NCBI GenBank assembly: GCA_019510435.1
Contig: JAEKKJ010000014.1
Coordinates: forward strand, 1 to 64,000
Origin: Caulobacterales bacterium
GTDB taxonomy: Bacteria > Pseudomonadota > Alphaproteobacteria > Caulobacterales > Caulobacteraceae
Length of the DNA: 64,000 nucleotides
Reading direction: 5' to 3'
Below, piece by piece: positions 1 through 9,371 of the stretch. The notes under the pieces were generated by a model, which was not told the origin of the DNA, searched no databases, and saw only the letters and a list, made by a program, of their open reading frames with translations. Position numbers and translations under genes: made by a program. Within the stretch, counting starts at the first letter, position 1; each line of letters opens with the position of its first letter.

Positions 1-1
1 C

Positions 2-301
2 CCGGGCAACGACGACGCCGCGCGCGCCATCCAGCTCTACTGCGACCTGATGGCCGACTCGGTGCTGGACGGCCTGGCCGCCGGCCAGTCGGCCGCCGGC
101 ATCGACCTGGGCGCCTCGGAGGCTCCGATGGAGCCGACGCTGGCGCGGGAGCTGACCCCGAAGGCCGCGCCCGTCGCGGAGCCCGAGGTCCCGGCCGCCG
201 AGGCCGCCGCGCTGGAAGCCGAGATGACCGGCGCCGAGCCCGATACCACCGCCGCGGAGGTCCAGACGACCGAAACCGGCGCCGACGCGGCGAGCGAATA
301 A
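2..301 (+). CDS. rpsB: 30S ribosomal protein S2, C-terminal part (5' end outside window)
   Basis: The window opens inside this gene; 99 residues and the stop remain. The first visible residues ([14 protein letters not shown]) match the last helix of ribosomal protein S2, a small-subunit protein needed for translation initiation. The conserved core is followed by an acidic tail of about 60 residues rich in Ala, Glu and Pro, which I take to be a lineage-specific extension of the kind seen in Caulobacterales. It lies 113 bases upstream of tsf on the same strand, the usual rpsB-tsf order. The identification rests on the C-terminal core and on the neighbouring tsf. Confidence 0.9.
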   Translation, partial: PGNDDAARAIQLYCDLMADSVLDGLAAGQSAAGIDLGASEAPMEPTLARELTPKAAPVAEPEVPAAEAAALEAEMTGAEPDTTAAEVQTTETGADAASE

Positions 302-360
302 CCAGGCGGGCCGAGGGGCGGACTCCCGTCGCTTCGGCCAAGTGACACCAAACCGTGACG

Positions 361-386
361 AAGGGCCCTCATCACGGGGGTCCCTT
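361..386 (+). promoter_or_regulatory. Stem-loop between rpsB and tsf, possible attenuator
   Basis: The arms AAGGG-CCC and GGG-T-CCCTT can pair around a loop of about seven bases, with one bulged T. No T-run follows, so this is not a classical terminator. It ends 15 bases before the tsf Shine-Dalgarno (AAGGAG at 402-407). A partial terminator between rpsB and tsf is known in E. coli; the same role here is inferred from position alone. Confidence 0.35.
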
Positions 387-414
387 CCGATTCAAGAGCT
401 TTAAGGAGCTGACC

Positions 415-1353
415 ATGGCGGAAATCACCGCTGCGCTGGTCAAGGACCTGCGCGAAAAATCCGGCGCTGGCATGATGGACTGCAAGAAGGCGCTGCAGGA
501 GAACGGGGGCGACGTCGAAGCCTCCATGGACTGGCTGCGGACCAAGGGCCTGGCCAAGGCGGCCAAGAAGGCCGACCGCGCCGCGGCCGAAGGCCTGGTG
601 GCCGGCAAGGTCAGCGCCGACGGCAAGACCGGCGTGCTGGTCGAGTTCAATGCCGAGACCGACTTCGTGGCCAAGAACGAGCAGTTCCAGGGCGCGGCGC
701 GCGAGTTCGCCAATGTGGCGCTCTCGGTGGACGGCGACGTGGACGCCATCAATGCGGCCAAGACCTCCAAGGGCGAGGTCGTGGGCGATGTGGTGACGAA
801 CCTGATCGCCACCATCGGCGAGAACATGCGCATCCGTCGCGCGGCCAAGCTGTCGGTGGGGCAGGGCGCCGTGGCGCTCTACCTGCACAACAAGCAGGGC
901 GACGACGTGGCCCGCCTGGCCGTGCTCGTGGCGCTGGAAGGCGCCGGCGACCAGCCGGCCCTGGCCGAGGTGGCGCGCAAGATCGCCCTGCACGTGGCCG
1001 GCACGCCGACCCCGCCGCTGGCGCTGAACTCGGACGAGCTGGACCCCGCCGTGGTGGCCAAGGAGCGCGAGATCCAGATCCAGACCGCGATCGAGAGCGG
1101 CAAGCCGCCCGAGATCGCCGAGAAGATGGTCGAGGGCCGGATCCGCAAGTGGCAGGAAGAAGTGGTCCTGCTGAAGCAGCCCTTCGTCATGAACCCGGAC
1201 CAGACGATCGAGCAGCTGGTCGCCGAGACCGCCAAGCAGACCGGCTCGCCGGTGACGCTGAAGGGCTTCGTGCGCTTCGCCCTCGGTGAGGGCGTGGAGA
1301 AGAAGACCGACGACTTCGCGGCCGAAGTCGCCTCGATGACCGGCGCCGCCTAA
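415..1353 (+). CDS. tsf: Elongation factor Ts
   Basis: EF-Ts is the guanine nucleotide exchange factor for EF-Tu. The protein is 312 residues, normal for the family. The N-terminal UBA-like module carries [16 protein letters not shown] (12-27), and the EF-Tu contact motif TDFVAKN follows at 82-88. I chose the ATG at 415 because it has AAGGAG seven bases upstream and gives the canonical start [10 protein letters not shown]. An in-frame GTG at 355 would add 20 residues that include the intergenic hairpin, so it is unlikely to be used. The gene is followed by a strong hairpin (1377-1405) that probably ends the rpsB-tsf transcript. Confidence 0.98.
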   Translation: MAEITAALVKDLREKSGAGMMDCKKALQENGGDVEASMDWLRTKGLAKAAKKADRAAAEGLVAGKVSADGKTGVLVEFNAETDFVAKNEQFQGAAREFANVALSVDGDVDAINAAKTSKGEVVGDVVTNLIATIGENMRIRRAAKLSVGQGAVALYLHNKQGDDVARLAVLVALEGAGDQPALAEVARKIALHVAGTPTPPLALNSDELDPAVVAKEREIQIQTAIESGKPPEIAEKMVEGRIRKWQEEVVLLKQPFVMNPDQTIEQLVAETAKQTGSPVTLKGFVRFALGEGVEKKTDDFAAEVASMTGAA

Positions 1354-1376
1354 GCCGGTCTTCGTCTGAAAAGATG

Positions 1377-1412
1377 GGGCGCGGCGCGTTCGACGCGCCG
1401 CGCCCTTCCTGT
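1377..1412 (+). terminator. Rho-independent-type terminator after tsf
   Basis: A perfect 13-base-pair GC-rich stem (1377-1389 with 1393-1405) with a TCG loop is followed by TTCCTGT. The downstream T-run is weak. It lies 23 bases after the tsf stop and separates rpsB-tsf from pyrH. Confidence 0.75.
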
Positions 1413-1446
1413 ATGTTCGCTTCGCTTATCTCCGGGACTCAACCGA

Positions 1447-2166
1447 ATGGCCGATCCGCAGCCTCGCCATAAACGCATCCTCCTCAAGCTTTCGGGAGAG
1501 GCCGGCGTCGGCGGCGACAGCTTCGGCATCGACCCCAAGACCCTGGCGGCCGTGGCCGAGGAGATCGCCGAGGTCGCCCAGGCCGGCATCCAGGTCTGTG
1601 TGGTGGTCGGCGGCGGCAACATCTTCCGCGGCGCGGCCCTGGCCGAGGCCGGGATGGAGCGGGCCAGCGCCGACTACATGGGCATGCTGGCCACGGTGAT
1701 GAACGCCCTGGCGGTTCAGGCGGCGTTGGAGAAGATCGGCGTCTTCACCCGTGTGCAGTCGGCGATCCCGATGGAGGCGGTCTGCGAGCCCTACATCCGC
1801 CGCCGCGCCCTGCGCCACCTGGAGAAGGGGCGCGTGGTGATCTTCGCCGCCGGCGTGGGCGCGCCCTTCTTCACCACGGACTCCGGCGCGGCCCTGCGCG
1901 CGGCGGAGATGGGCTGCGATGCGCTGTTCAAGGGCACCAGCGTCGACGGGGTCTACACCGCCGATCCCAAGGCCGACCCGGCCGCGCAGCGCTACGAGCG
2001 GCTGAGCTACCAGGAAGTCCTCGCCAAGAACCTGCGGGTGATGGACGCCTCGGCCGTCAGCCTGATGCGCGACAATCACATCCCCATCGTGGTGTTCAAC
2101 ATCCGCGAGCGGGGCAACCTCCTGAAGGTGCTCAAGGGCGAAGGGGTCTTCACGACCATCGCCTGA
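1447..2166 (+). CDS. pyrH: UMP kinase
   Basis: PyrH phosphorylates UMP to UDP with ATP in pyrimidine nucleotide synthesis and belongs to the amino-acid-kinase fold, not the eukaryotic UMP/CMP kinase fold. At 239 residues it has the usual length. Visible motifs are LLKLSGE (12-18), the phosphate loop GGGNIFRG (55-62) and the [15 protein letters not shown] stretch of the nucleotide site. The product starts a second transcription segment after the tsf terminator and is followed by frr 44 bases later, the standard pyrH-frr pair. The start ATG at 1447 gives a short N-terminal lead ([10 protein letters not shown]) before the kinase fold. Confidence 0.97.
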   Translation: MADPQPRHKRILLKLSGEAGVGGDSFGIDPKTLAAVAEEIAEVAQAGIQVCVVVGGGNIFRGAALAEAGMERASADYMGMLATVMNALAVQAALEKIGVFTRVQSAIPMEAVCEPYIRRRALRHLEKGRVVIFAAGVGAPFFTTDSGAALRAAEMGCDALFKGTSVDGVYTADPKADPAAQRYERLSYQEVLAKNLRVMDASAVSLMRDNHIPIVVFNIRERGNLLKVLKGEGVFTTIA

Positions 2167-2210
2167 CGCTTAAAGTCAGATCCTGAAGAAGAACGGACGG
2201 AGACGTCGCC

Positions 2211-2777
2211 ATGGCCACGACCGAAAAGCCGGTGCTTTCGAAGTACAAGGACCGCATGGACAAGGCGGTCGTGGCGCTGAAGGAGGAGTTCGGCTCCCTG
2301 CGCACCGGCCGCGCGTCCGCCGCGCTGCTCGACCAGATCCACGTGGACGCCTACGGCTCCAGCGTGCCGATCAACCAGGTGGGGGCGATCAGCGTGCCCG
2401 AGCCGCGGATGATCACCATCAACGTCTGGGATCGCGGCCTGGTGGTCTCGGTGGAGAAGGCGATCCGCGCCTCGGACCTGGGCCTGAACCCCGTGGTCGA
2501 CGGCCAGACCCTGCGCCTGCCGATCCCGCCGCTCACCGAGGACCGGCGCAAGGACCTCGCCAAGCTGGCCGGCAAGTACGCCGAGCAGCAGCGGGTGGCC
2601 ATCCGCAACATCCGCCGCGACGCCAACGACGACTGCCGCAAGGCCCAGAAGGACGGCGTGATCAGCCAGGACGAAGAGAAGCGGATGGAGACCGAGGTGC
2701 AGAAGATCACCGACGAAGCCATCAAGCGCGTGGACGAAGCCTTGAAAACAAAAGAACAAGAGATCATGCACGTCTGA
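2211..2777 (+). CDS. frr: Ribosome recycling factor
   Basis: RRF works with EF-G to split post-termination ribosomes. The protein is 188 residues, close to the usual 185. The internal LRTGRASAALLDQIHVDAYG segment and the RRDANDDCRKAQKDG hinge-helix region are typical, and long charged helices make up domain I. A GGAG Shine-Dalgarno lies about nine bases before the ATG. uppS starts 26 bases downstream, so frr is probably cotranscribed with pyrH and the envelope precursor genes. Confidence 0.97.
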   Translation: MATTEKPVLSKYKDRMDKAVVALKEEFGSLRTGRASAALLDQIHVDAYGSSVPINQVGAISVPEPRMITINVWDRGLVVSVEKAIRASDLGLNPVVDGQTLRLPIPPLTEDRRKDLAKLAGKYAEQQRVAIRNIRRDANDDCRKAQKDGVISQDEEKRMETEVQKITDEAIKRVDEALKTKEQEIMHV

Positions 2778-2803
2778 TCGTCCGCGCAGGATTCCCGCCC
2801 GTC

Positions 2804-3610
2804 ATGGCTGCTGCCGACAAGCCACCGTTCACGGGCGCACCGACGTCCGATGTCAGGGCGTCCGATTCCGGGCCGTCCGAAGGCGGCGCGCCCGCGCTGC
2901 ACGTGGCGATCGTCATGGACGGCAACGGCCGCTGGGCCAAGCAGCGCGGGCTGCCGCGGTCGCTGGGGCATCGGGCCGGCGTCGAGGCCCTGAAGCGGAC
3001 GGTCTCGGCCGCGCCGCGCCTGGGCATCGGCTGGCTGACGGTGTTCGGATTCTCCACCGAGAACTGGAGCCGCCCGGCCGCCGAGGTGGCCGAGCTGATG
3101 GCCCTGCCCAAGCGCTACTTCGAGAGCGACATCGCCCGGCTGGAGCGCGAAGGCGTTCGCGTGAGGGTCATCGGCCGCCGCGAGGGCCTGTCGGCCGAGC
3201 TCGTGCGCCTGGTGGAGGACGCCCAAGTCCGGACCGACCGCAACCGCGCCTTCAACCTGAACATCGCCTTCAACTACGGCGGCCAGGCCGACATCGTCGA
3301 CGGCGCGCGGGCCTTCGCCGCCGAGGTCGCCGCCGGCCGGGCTCGGCCAGAGGACCTGGACGAGGCCCGCTTCGGACGCCTGCTGGCCACCGCCGGCGCG
3401 CCGCCGCCGGACGTGATCGTGCGCCCCTCGGGCGAGCGCCGGCTCTCGAATTTCCTCCTGTGGGAGGCCGCCTACGCGGAGTTCGTCTTCCAGGACGTGC
3501 TTTGGCCCGACTACGGCGAGGAGCACCTGAAGGCGGCTCTGGTGGAGTTCGCCGGGCGGGACCGAAGGTATGGCGCGATCGTTGCCGATGACGTCCTCGC
3601 CGCCGGCTAA
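2804..3610 (+). CDS. uppS: Isoprenyl transferase (undecaprenyl diphosphate synthase)
   Basis: This cis-prenyltransferase condenses isopentenyl diphosphate onto farnesyl diphosphate to make undecaprenyl diphosphate, the lipid carrier for peptidoglycan and polysaccharide. The catalytic motif MDGNGRWA is at 38-45 (Asp39) and the substrate-binding RPSGERRLSNFLLWE begins at 207. The protein is 268 residues with a roughly 30-residue Ser/Pro/Gly-rich N-terminal extension before the catalytic core; if the extension is not translated, the start would be internal, but I see no better start. Its 3' end overlaps cdsA, which suggests translational coupling. Confidence 0.96.
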   Translation: MAAADKPPFTGAPTSDVRASDSGPSEGGAPALHVAIVMDGNGRWAKQRGLPRSLGHRAGVEALKRTVSAAPRLGIGWLTVFGFSTENWSRPAAEVAELMALPKRYFESDIARLEREGVRVRVIGRREGLSAELVRLVEDAQVRTDRNRAFNLNIAFNYGGQADIVDGARAFAAEVAAGRARPEDLDEARFGRLLATAGAPPPDVIVRPSGERRLSNFLLWEAAYAEFVFQDVLWPDYGEEHLKAALVEFAGRDRRYGAIVADDVLAAG

Positions 3611-4430
3611 GCGGTTCGACTGGTCCAATCTCGGCCTGCGCGTGGCGTCGGCCGTGGTCTTGGTGCCAGCGGCCCTGGCCGCCGCCTGGTTCGGCGGCTG
3701 GCCCTACCTCGTGATGATCGCCATCGGCGTGGCCCTCCTCGCCATCGAATGGGGCGCGATGAGCGCGCCGGGCGCCCCGACCCGTGTCGCAGCGGCCGTG
3801 GCTGCAGCGGTTTTGATAGCGGTTTTCATCGGTTACCGCGGACACTTCATCTCCGCCTGGCTGGCCATGGTGCTGACCGCCCTGGGCGCAGCGATCATCG
3901 CGCGGGGCGTGGCCGAGCGGCCGGCCGACGCGGGCTATGGCGTGCTCTACATCGGGCCGGCGGCCCTGTGCCTCGTCTGGCTGCGCGACAGCGGCCACGT
4001 GATGTCCCGCCAGGGCCACTGGTGGATCATGATGCTGTTCGCCGCCACCTGGGCGGCGGACATCGGCGCGTTCGCCGTGGGCAGCGTGCTGAAGGGCCCC
4101 AAGCTGTGGCCCCGGTTCTCGCCCAACAAGACCTGGTCGGGCTTCATCGGCGGGCTGGCCGCGGCCACTGCGGCGGGCAGCCTGATGGCCGGCATGTCGG
4201 TCTTCACCCTGAACCCCCTGGCCGCCGCCTTCATCGGCCTGACGGTCGGCCTGGCGACCATGGCGGGCGACCTGTGGGAGTCGGCCCTGAAACGCCGCTT
4301 CGGCGTGAAGGACTCCGGCGACCTGATCCCCGGCCATGGCGGCTTGCTCGACCGGGTGGATGGGCTGATGTTCGCGGTCGTGGTGATGGCCGCCCTGCGG
4401 CTCGCCAACCACTGGGGATGGGGCCATTGA
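3570..4430 (+). CDS. cdsA: Phosphatidate cytidylyltransferase (CDP-diacylglycerol synthase)
   Basis: CdsA is a membrane enzyme that makes CDP-diacylglycerol from phosphatidate and CTP, the branch point of phospholipid synthesis. It is 286 residues with several hydrophobic segments. The family signature (S-x-L-K-R-R-x-x-x-K-D-S-G-D-x-x-P-G-H-G-G-L-x-D-R-x-D) runs from about 237 to 264 and is intact. The start at 3570 overlaps uppS by 41 bases; an in-frame ATG at 3588 would reduce the overlap to 23 bases and is equally plausible. dxr overlaps its end by 13 bases. Confidence 0.96.
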   Translation: MARSLPMTSSPPAKRFDWSNLGLRVASAVVLVPAALAAAWFGGWPYLVMIAIGVALLAIEWGAMSAPGAPTRVAAAVAAAVLIAVFIGYRGHFISAWLAMVLTALGAAIIARGVAERPADAGYGVLYIGPAALCLVWLRDSGHVMSRQGHWWIMMLFAATWAADIGAFAVGSVLKGPKLWPRFSPNKTWSGFIGGLAAATAAGSLMAGMSVFTLNPLAAAFIGLTVGLATMAGDLWESALKRRFGVKDSGDLIPGHGGLLDRVDGLMFAVVVMAALRLANHWGWGH

Positions 4431-5614
4431 ACCTGCCGCGTAAAGTCAGCGTCCTGGGCTCCACCGGGTCGATCGGGATGTCGACCCTGGACCTGTTCAC
4501 CCAGGCCAAGGTGGACGTGGAGGTCGTGGCGCTGACCGCGGGCCGCAACGTGGCCCGGCTGGCGGAGCAGGCCCTGCGCTGGCGGCCGCAGATCGCGGTG
4601 ATCGAGGATGAGGACGGCCTTGCCGAGCTGCGCGAGCGGCTGAAGGGCTCGGGCATCCGGACCGCGGCCGGCGCAGCGGCGGTTCGCGACGTGGCGGCCG
4701 CCGACGCCCAGTGGGTGATGTCCGCCATCGTCGGCTTCGCGGGCCTCGCGCCCACCCTGGCTGCGGCGCGGGCAGGGGCGGTGATCGCCCTGGCCAACAA
4801 GGAGAGCCTGGTCTGCGCCGGCCCTTCGCTGCTGCGCACCGCCAAGCTCGCCGGCGGCGCTGTTGTGCCCGTGGACTCCGAGCATTCGGCCATCTTCCAG
4901 GTGCTGGACCCCGCCATCGCCGAATCCGTCTCGCGCCTGATCCTGACCTCGTCCGGCGGCCCGTTCCGCAACGCCACCCGGGACGAGATGGCGGCCGCGA
5001 CGCCCGAGCGGGCGCTGGCGCACCCGAACTTCTCCATGGGCGCCAAGATTTCGATCGATTCCGCGACCATGATGAACAAGGGGCTCGAGGTGATCGAGGC
5101 CGCCTACCTGTTCTCCATGCCGCCGGAGCGGATCGAAGTCCTGGTTCATCCGCAGCAGATCATCCACAGCCTGGTCGAATATGCCGACGGCTCCACGCTG
5201 GCGCAGCTGGGGCCGCCCGACATGCGCCCGCCGATCGCCTGCGCCTTCGCCTGGCCCGACCGGCTGGCCTGGCCGGCGCCGAAACTTGACCTGGTCACGG
5301 CCGGGCCGCTGACCTTCCAGCATCCCGATCCGCAGAAGTTCCCGGCGCTGTCCATCGCCAAGCACGCCCTGGCGGCGGGCGGTGGAGCGCCGGCGGCGAT
5401 GAATGCGGCCAACGAGCGCGCCGTCTCGGCATTCCTTGACCGCCGCATCGGGTTTCTGGATATCCCTAACGTGGTTGCGGAAACCCTGGAACGCATGGAC
5501 CGCAGCGGCGTCACCCGGCCGAACGCCGAGGACGCCGTGGAGAGCGCGCGGAGGACCGACGCCGAGGCGCGCCGGGTCGCCGACGATGTCGTCACGCGCC
5601 TCGTCCCCGCCTGA
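4418..5614 (+). CDS. dxr: 1-deoxy-D-xylulose 5-phosphate reductoisomerase
   Basis: Dxr converts DXP to methylerythritol phosphate with NADPH, the committed step of non-mevalonate isoprenoid synthesis. The NADPH-binding GSTGSIG is at 14-20, NKES at 127-130 and [13 protein letters not shown] at 212-224, followed by HPQQIIHS. The ATG at 4418 gives 398 residues and overlaps cdsA; a TTG at 4427, which overlaps the cdsA stop, would give 395. The later pathway enzyme IspDF is also in this window (58289-59434). From about 5430 onward the codon use shifts to more A/T-ending codons, which continues through rseP. Confidence 0.97.
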   Translation: MGPLNLPRKVSVLGSTGSIGMSTLDLFTQAKVDVEVVALTAGRNVARLAEQALRWRPQIAVIEDEDGLAELRERLKGSGIRTAAGAAAVRDVAAADAQWVMSAIVGFAGLAPTLAAARAGAVIALANKESLVCAGPSLLRTAKLAGGAVVPVDSEHSAIFQVLDPAIAESVSRLILTSSGGPFRNATRDEMAAATPERALAHPNFSMGAKISIDSATMMNKGLEVIEAAYLFSMPPERIEVLVHPQQIIHSLVEYADGSTLAQLGPPDMRPPIACAFAWPDRLAWPAPKLDLVTAGPLTFQHPDPQKFPALSIAKHALAAGGGAPAAMNAANERAVSAFLDRRIGFLDIPNVVAETLERMDRSGVTRPNAEDAVESARRTDAEARRVADDVVTRLVPA

Positions 5615-5630
5615 GGAGTAGAACGCCCCG

Positions 5631-6845
5631 ATGCATTACCTGCAGAGCGCGCTCTTTGGCATCTTGCCCTTCGTCCTCGTGATCGGCGCGGTGATCACGA
5701 TCCACGAGCTGGGGCACTTTCTGGCCGCCAAGCTCCTGGGCACAAAAATCGACCGCTTTGCGATCGGCTTCGGCCGCCCACTGCTTCAGCGCGTGGATCG
5801 CTCAGGCGTGCAATGGCGCGTGGGGTGGATGCCGATTGGCGGCTACGTCCGCTTCGCCGGCGACGAGAACGTGGCCAGCATTCCGGACGTCGAAGATCTG
5901 AAGCGGATGCGCGGAGAACTTATCGCGGAGGGCAGGGGCCACGAGATCGGCCGCTACTTCCACTTCAAGCCGATCTGGCAGCGCACGATCGTCATCCTCG
6001 CTGGGCCGGTCGCCAACTTCATCCTGGCGATCAGCATCTTTGCCCTGTTGGCCATGACCATGGGCGAGAACGTGCTGCCGTTCCGGGTGATGGCGGTGAG
6101 ACCGCACAGCGCCGCGGCCGTCGCGGGCTTCCAGGTGGGCGACCATATCGTCGGTGTCGATGGTCGGCGGACCGACGACTTTGCGGACATCCAGCGCACG
6201 ATCCGGATGCGCGGCGGGGCGCCCACCAGCTTTACCGTCGAGCGTGGCGGGCGTTTGATCCAGCTGACAGCGACGCCGAAGTGGGAACTGCAGAAGGATC
6301 CAGTGGCGCGCGAACAGCGCGTAGGCGTGCTGGGGGTGACCCCCGCTCAGCGAGCTGAGGACTATATCCGTGTGCGCCACGGGCCTCTGGGAGCGGTGGC
6401 GTTTGGGGTTCGGCAGACCTGGGACGTGGTGACGTCCACCGTCTACTACATTGGTCGGATCGTCACGGGCCAGGTGAACGCTGACCAGTTGCGCGGGCCG
6501 TTGGGGATTGCCGACGTGGCCAAGAACGTCACGCGGCTCAGCGTCGAAGGCGCGCCCGACGTGCCGACCATGCTGGGTAACACCGCCCTAAACTTGGTCA
6601 ACCTGATTGCCTTGATCTCGGTGAGCATAGGCTTCATGAACCTGCTGCCGGTGCCCGTCCTCGATGGCGGCCATCTCTTGTTCTACGCGTACGAAGCGGT
6701 CGCGAGGCGCCCTCTTGCCGCCAAGGTTCAAGCGGCAGGGTACCGCGTGGGCCTTGCACTCGTTCTCGGATTGATGTTGTTCGCCACCTGGAACGACTTG
6801 CAGCGCTTGCGTGTGTTCCATCTGTTCGGCGGCTTATTCTCATAA
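5631..6845 (+). CDS. rseP: RIP zinc metalloprotease RseP (Caulobacter MmpA type)
   Basis: Site-2 proteases cut transmembrane helices of regulatory or signal proteins. The zinc motif HELGH is at 25-29 in the first membrane helix, a PDZ domain occupies roughly 115-210, and the third ligand is in LDGGH (344-348) in a C-terminal membrane helix. The length (404) is standard. In Caulobacter the orthologue MmpA cleaves the polarity factor PodJ; transfer of that role is inference. The gene has clearly lower GC (about 57-65% in the lines I counted) and many A/T-ending codons (TTT, ACA, AAA, CCA, TCA, ATT), unlike dxr and bamA. AGGAG lies upstream of the ATG. Confidence 0.96.
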   Translation: MHYLQSALFGILPFVLVIGAVITIHELGHFLAAKLLGTKIDRFAIGFGRPLLQRVDRSGVQWRVGWMPIGGYVRFAGDENVASIPDVEDLKRMRGELIAEGRGHEIGRYFHFKPIWQRTIVILAGPVANFILAISIFALLAMTMGENVLPFRVMAVRPHSAAAVAGFQVGDHIVGVDGRRTDDFADIQRTIRMRGGAPTSFTVERGGRLIQLTATPKWELQKDPVAREQRVGVLGVTPAQRAEDYIRVRHGPLGAVAFGVRQTWDVVTSTVYYIGRIVTGQVNADQLRGPLGIADVAKNVTRLSVEGAPDVPTMLGNTALNLVNLIALISVSIGFMNLLPVPVLDGGHLLFYAYEAVARRPLAAKVQAAGYRVGLALVLGLMLFATWNDLQRLRVFHLFGGLFS

Positions 6846-6875
6846 GCCGCGATCGTCCCTCAAACGGCTGATTCG

Positions 6876-9365
6876 ATGTTTCAAACCCGCGTACCTTGCG
6901 CCGCGCTTGCCTCCGGTCTTGCCCTGCTTCTGGGGACAACCGCTCTTGTCGCGCCTGGCGTCGCGTCGGCCCAGGAGGCCTTGCCCACCGCGCCCGCCCC
7001 AGCGCCTGCGCCGCCGGCTCCGGTGCTGCAGCAGAGCGGGGTGATCCAGCGCATCCTGGTGCAGGGCAATGAGCGGATCGAACCGTCGACGGTCATCTCC
7101 TACCTGCCGGTCTCGCCGGGCGACACCATCGACTCGGCCAAGGCCGACCTAGCGGTGAAGGCCCTCGCGCGCACGGGGCTGTTCTCGAACGAGACCATCG
7201 ACTTCCAGAACGGCGACCTGATCGTCACCGTCGTCGAGAACCCGATCATCAACCGGGTCATCTTCGAGGGGAACCACGCGCTGAAGGAAGACAAGCTGCG
7301 CGACGAGGTGAGCGTGCGCCCGCGCGGCATCTTCACCCGCGCCAAGGCCCAGTCGGACGTCCAGCGCATCGTCGAGCTCTACCGCCGCTCGGGCCGGATC
7401 TCGGCCAATGTGACGCCGCAGATCATCGAGCTGCCGCAGAAGCGGGTCGACCTGATCTTCAAGATCGACGAGGGCCCCAAGAGCGGCATCCTCTCGACCA
7501 ACTTCCTGGGCAACAAGGCCTTCTCGGACCAGGACCTGCGCGACGTGGTCGTGACCGAGGAGAGCCACTGGTACAAGTTCTTCTCCAACAACGCGAACTA
7601 CGACCCCGACCGGCTCGAGTACGACAAGGAGCAGTTGCGCAAGCACTACCGCAACCGCGGCTATTATGACTTCCGGGTCGCCTCGGCGGTGGCCGAGCTG
7701 GCGCCCGACAAGAACGGCTTCGTGATCACCTACACGGTGGACGAGGGGCCGAAGTACAAGTTCGGCAAGGTCGAGGTGGAGACCGAGCTCAAGAAGCTCG
7801 ACAAGACCGTGCTCGAGGCCCTGGTGCCGATCAAGTCGGGCCAGACCTACCAGGACGAGGCCATCGAGAAGGCCACCGACTCCCTGACCTTCGCCGCCGG
7901 CGCCGCGGGCTTCGCCTTCGTGGACGTGCGGCCGCGCTACACGCCCAACCGCGAGAAGGGCACCGTCGACGTCACCTTCGACGTGAAGGAAGGCCCGCGC
8001 GTCTACGTCGACCGCATCGACATAGTGGGCAACACCCAGACCCTGGACTATGTGATCCGCCGCGAGATGAGCGTGGTCGAGGGCGACGCCTACAACCGCG
8101 CCCTGGTGGACCGCTCCAAGCGCCAGGTGCGTTCGCTCGGCTTCTTCAAGGACGTGGACATCACCGAGGTGCCGGGCTCGGCGCCCGACCGCACCAACCT
8201 GCAGGTGAAGGTCGAGGAGCAGCCCACCGGCGAGCTCTCGTTCAGCGCCGGCTATTCCTCGGTGGACCAGCTGGTGCTGGACCTGGGCATCACCCAGCGC
8301 AACTTCCGCGGCCGGGGCCAGGACGTGCGTGCGCGTGTTTCGGTCGGCTCGCTGCGCCAGCAGCTGGACTTCTCGTTCACTGAGCCCAGGTTCCTGGGCC
8401 GCGACGTCTCGGCCGGCATCGACGTGTTCGGCTACCGCTACGACCTGTCGGACTACTCGGCCTACAAGACCACCAGCCTGGGCTTCAGCCTGCGGGCCAA
8501 CTTCCCGCTCAGCATCGATAGCTCGGGCGCCCTGCGCTACACCCTGCGCCAGGACGACATCCAGATCGACAACCTGCTCTGCGATCCGACCCAGGGCACG
8601 GTGCTGTCCTCGGCCCTCTGCGGCCAAGTGGGCAAGCGGCTGACCTCGCTGATCGGCTACGGGGCACGGCTGGATCGTCGGAACGACTACCTGAACCCCT
8701 CGCGCGGCTTCTACATCGACTTCAACCAGGACATCGCGGGCCTGGGCGGCGACGTGAACTACATCCGCAGCGACCTCGAGGGCGGCTGGTACCACGGCTT
8801 CACCAAGGACATCATCCTGTCGCTGACCGGCATCACCGGCTACGTGACCGGCTGGGCGGGCGACACGGTGCGGATCAACGACCGCTACTACCGTGGCGGC
8901 CTGGACTTCCGCGGCTTCGAGACGGCCGGCATCGGTCCGCGCGACCTCTCCCAGGGGCGCACCGACGCCCTGGGCGGCAAGCTCTATGGCATCGGCACCG
9001 TCGAACTGACCGTGCCGACCTTCCTGCCCGAGCAGTACGGCATCAAGGCCGCGCTGTTCTCCGACTTCGGCACGCTGGGCAAGCTGGACAAGGCCGACAA
9101 GATCTATCGGACCGGCGACGTGGACTGCAACCAGCCCACCATCGCCGACCCGGCCGATCCCACCCAGACGATCCCGAACTACGCCACGCCCGGCGCGCGC
9201 AACACCTGCATCAAGGACGATCTGGGCCTGCGCGCTTCGGCGGGCATCAGCATCTTCTGGAAGTCGCCGATGGGTCCCATCCGCTTCGACTTCAGCAAGG
9301 TGCTGGCCAAGGACGACTACGACCGGACCGAAACGTTCCGGTTCTCCACTTCAACCAGGTTCTAG
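6876..9365 (+). CDS. bamA: Outer membrane protein assembly factor BamA
   Basis: BamA is the essential Omp85 insertase of the outer membrane beta-barrel assembly machine. A signal peptide ends near residue 32 (GVASAQ). Five POTRA repeats follow from about residue 53 to 430, and a C-terminal beta-barrel of about 380 residues ends in Phe (TSTRF), the usual terminal aromatic signature. At 829 residues it is slightly longer than E. coli BamA. A loop near 745-790 holds two Cys that could form a disulfide. skp follows after six bases and rseP precedes it, the classical rseP-bamA-skp order. Confidence 0.97.
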   Translation: MFQTRVPCAALASGLALLLGTTALVAPGVASAQEALPTAPAPAPAPPAPVLQQSGVIQRILVQGNERIEPSTVISYLPVSPGDTIDSAKADLAVKALARTGLFSNETIDFQNGDLIVTVVENPIINRVIFEGNHALKEDKLRDEVSVRPRGIFTRAKAQSDVQRIVELYRRSGRISANVTPQIIELPQKRVDLIFKIDEGPKSGILSTNFLGNKAFSDQDLRDVVVTEESHWYKFFSNNANYDPDRLEYDKEQLRKHYRNRGYYDFRVASAVAELAPDKNGFVITYTVDEGPKYKFGKVEVETELKKLDKTVLEALVPIKSGQTYQDEAIEKATDSLTFAAGAAGFAFVDVRPRYTPNREKGTVDVTFDVKEGPRVYVDRIDIVGNTQTLDYVIRREMSVVEGDAYNRALVDRSKRQVRSLGFFKDVDITEVPGSAPDRTNLQVKVEEQPTGELSFSAGYSSVDQLVLDLGITQRNFRGRGQDVRARVSVGSLRQQLDFSFTEPRFLGRDVSAGIDVFGYRYDLSDYSAYKTTSLGFSLRANFPLSIDSSGALRYTLRQDDIQIDNLLCDPTQGTVLSSALCGQVGKRLTSLIGYGARLDRRNDYLNPSRGFYIDFNQDIAGLGGDVNYIRSDLEGGWYHGFTKDIILSLTGITGYVTGWAGDTVRINDRYYRGGLDFRGFETAGIGPRDLSQGRTDALGGKLYGIGTVELTVPTFLPEQYGIKAALFSDFGTLGKLDKADKIYRTGDVDCNQPTIADPADPTQTIPNYATPGARNTCIKDDLGLRASAGISIFWKSPMGPIRFDFSKVLAKDDYDRTETFRFSTSTRF

Positions 9366-9371
9366 GACATC

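Noticed and set aside
2351..3628. Long minus-strand open frame opposite frr and uppS
   Set aside because: It is a GC-rich mirror frame with Gly/Arg/His/Asp-rich translation and no domain; the plus-strand genes are certain.
7149..8795. 548-codon minus-strand open frame inside bamA
   Set aside because: Low-complexity Val/Leu/His/Arg/Asp translation typical of antisense frames in high-GC DNA; bamA is intact on the plus strand.
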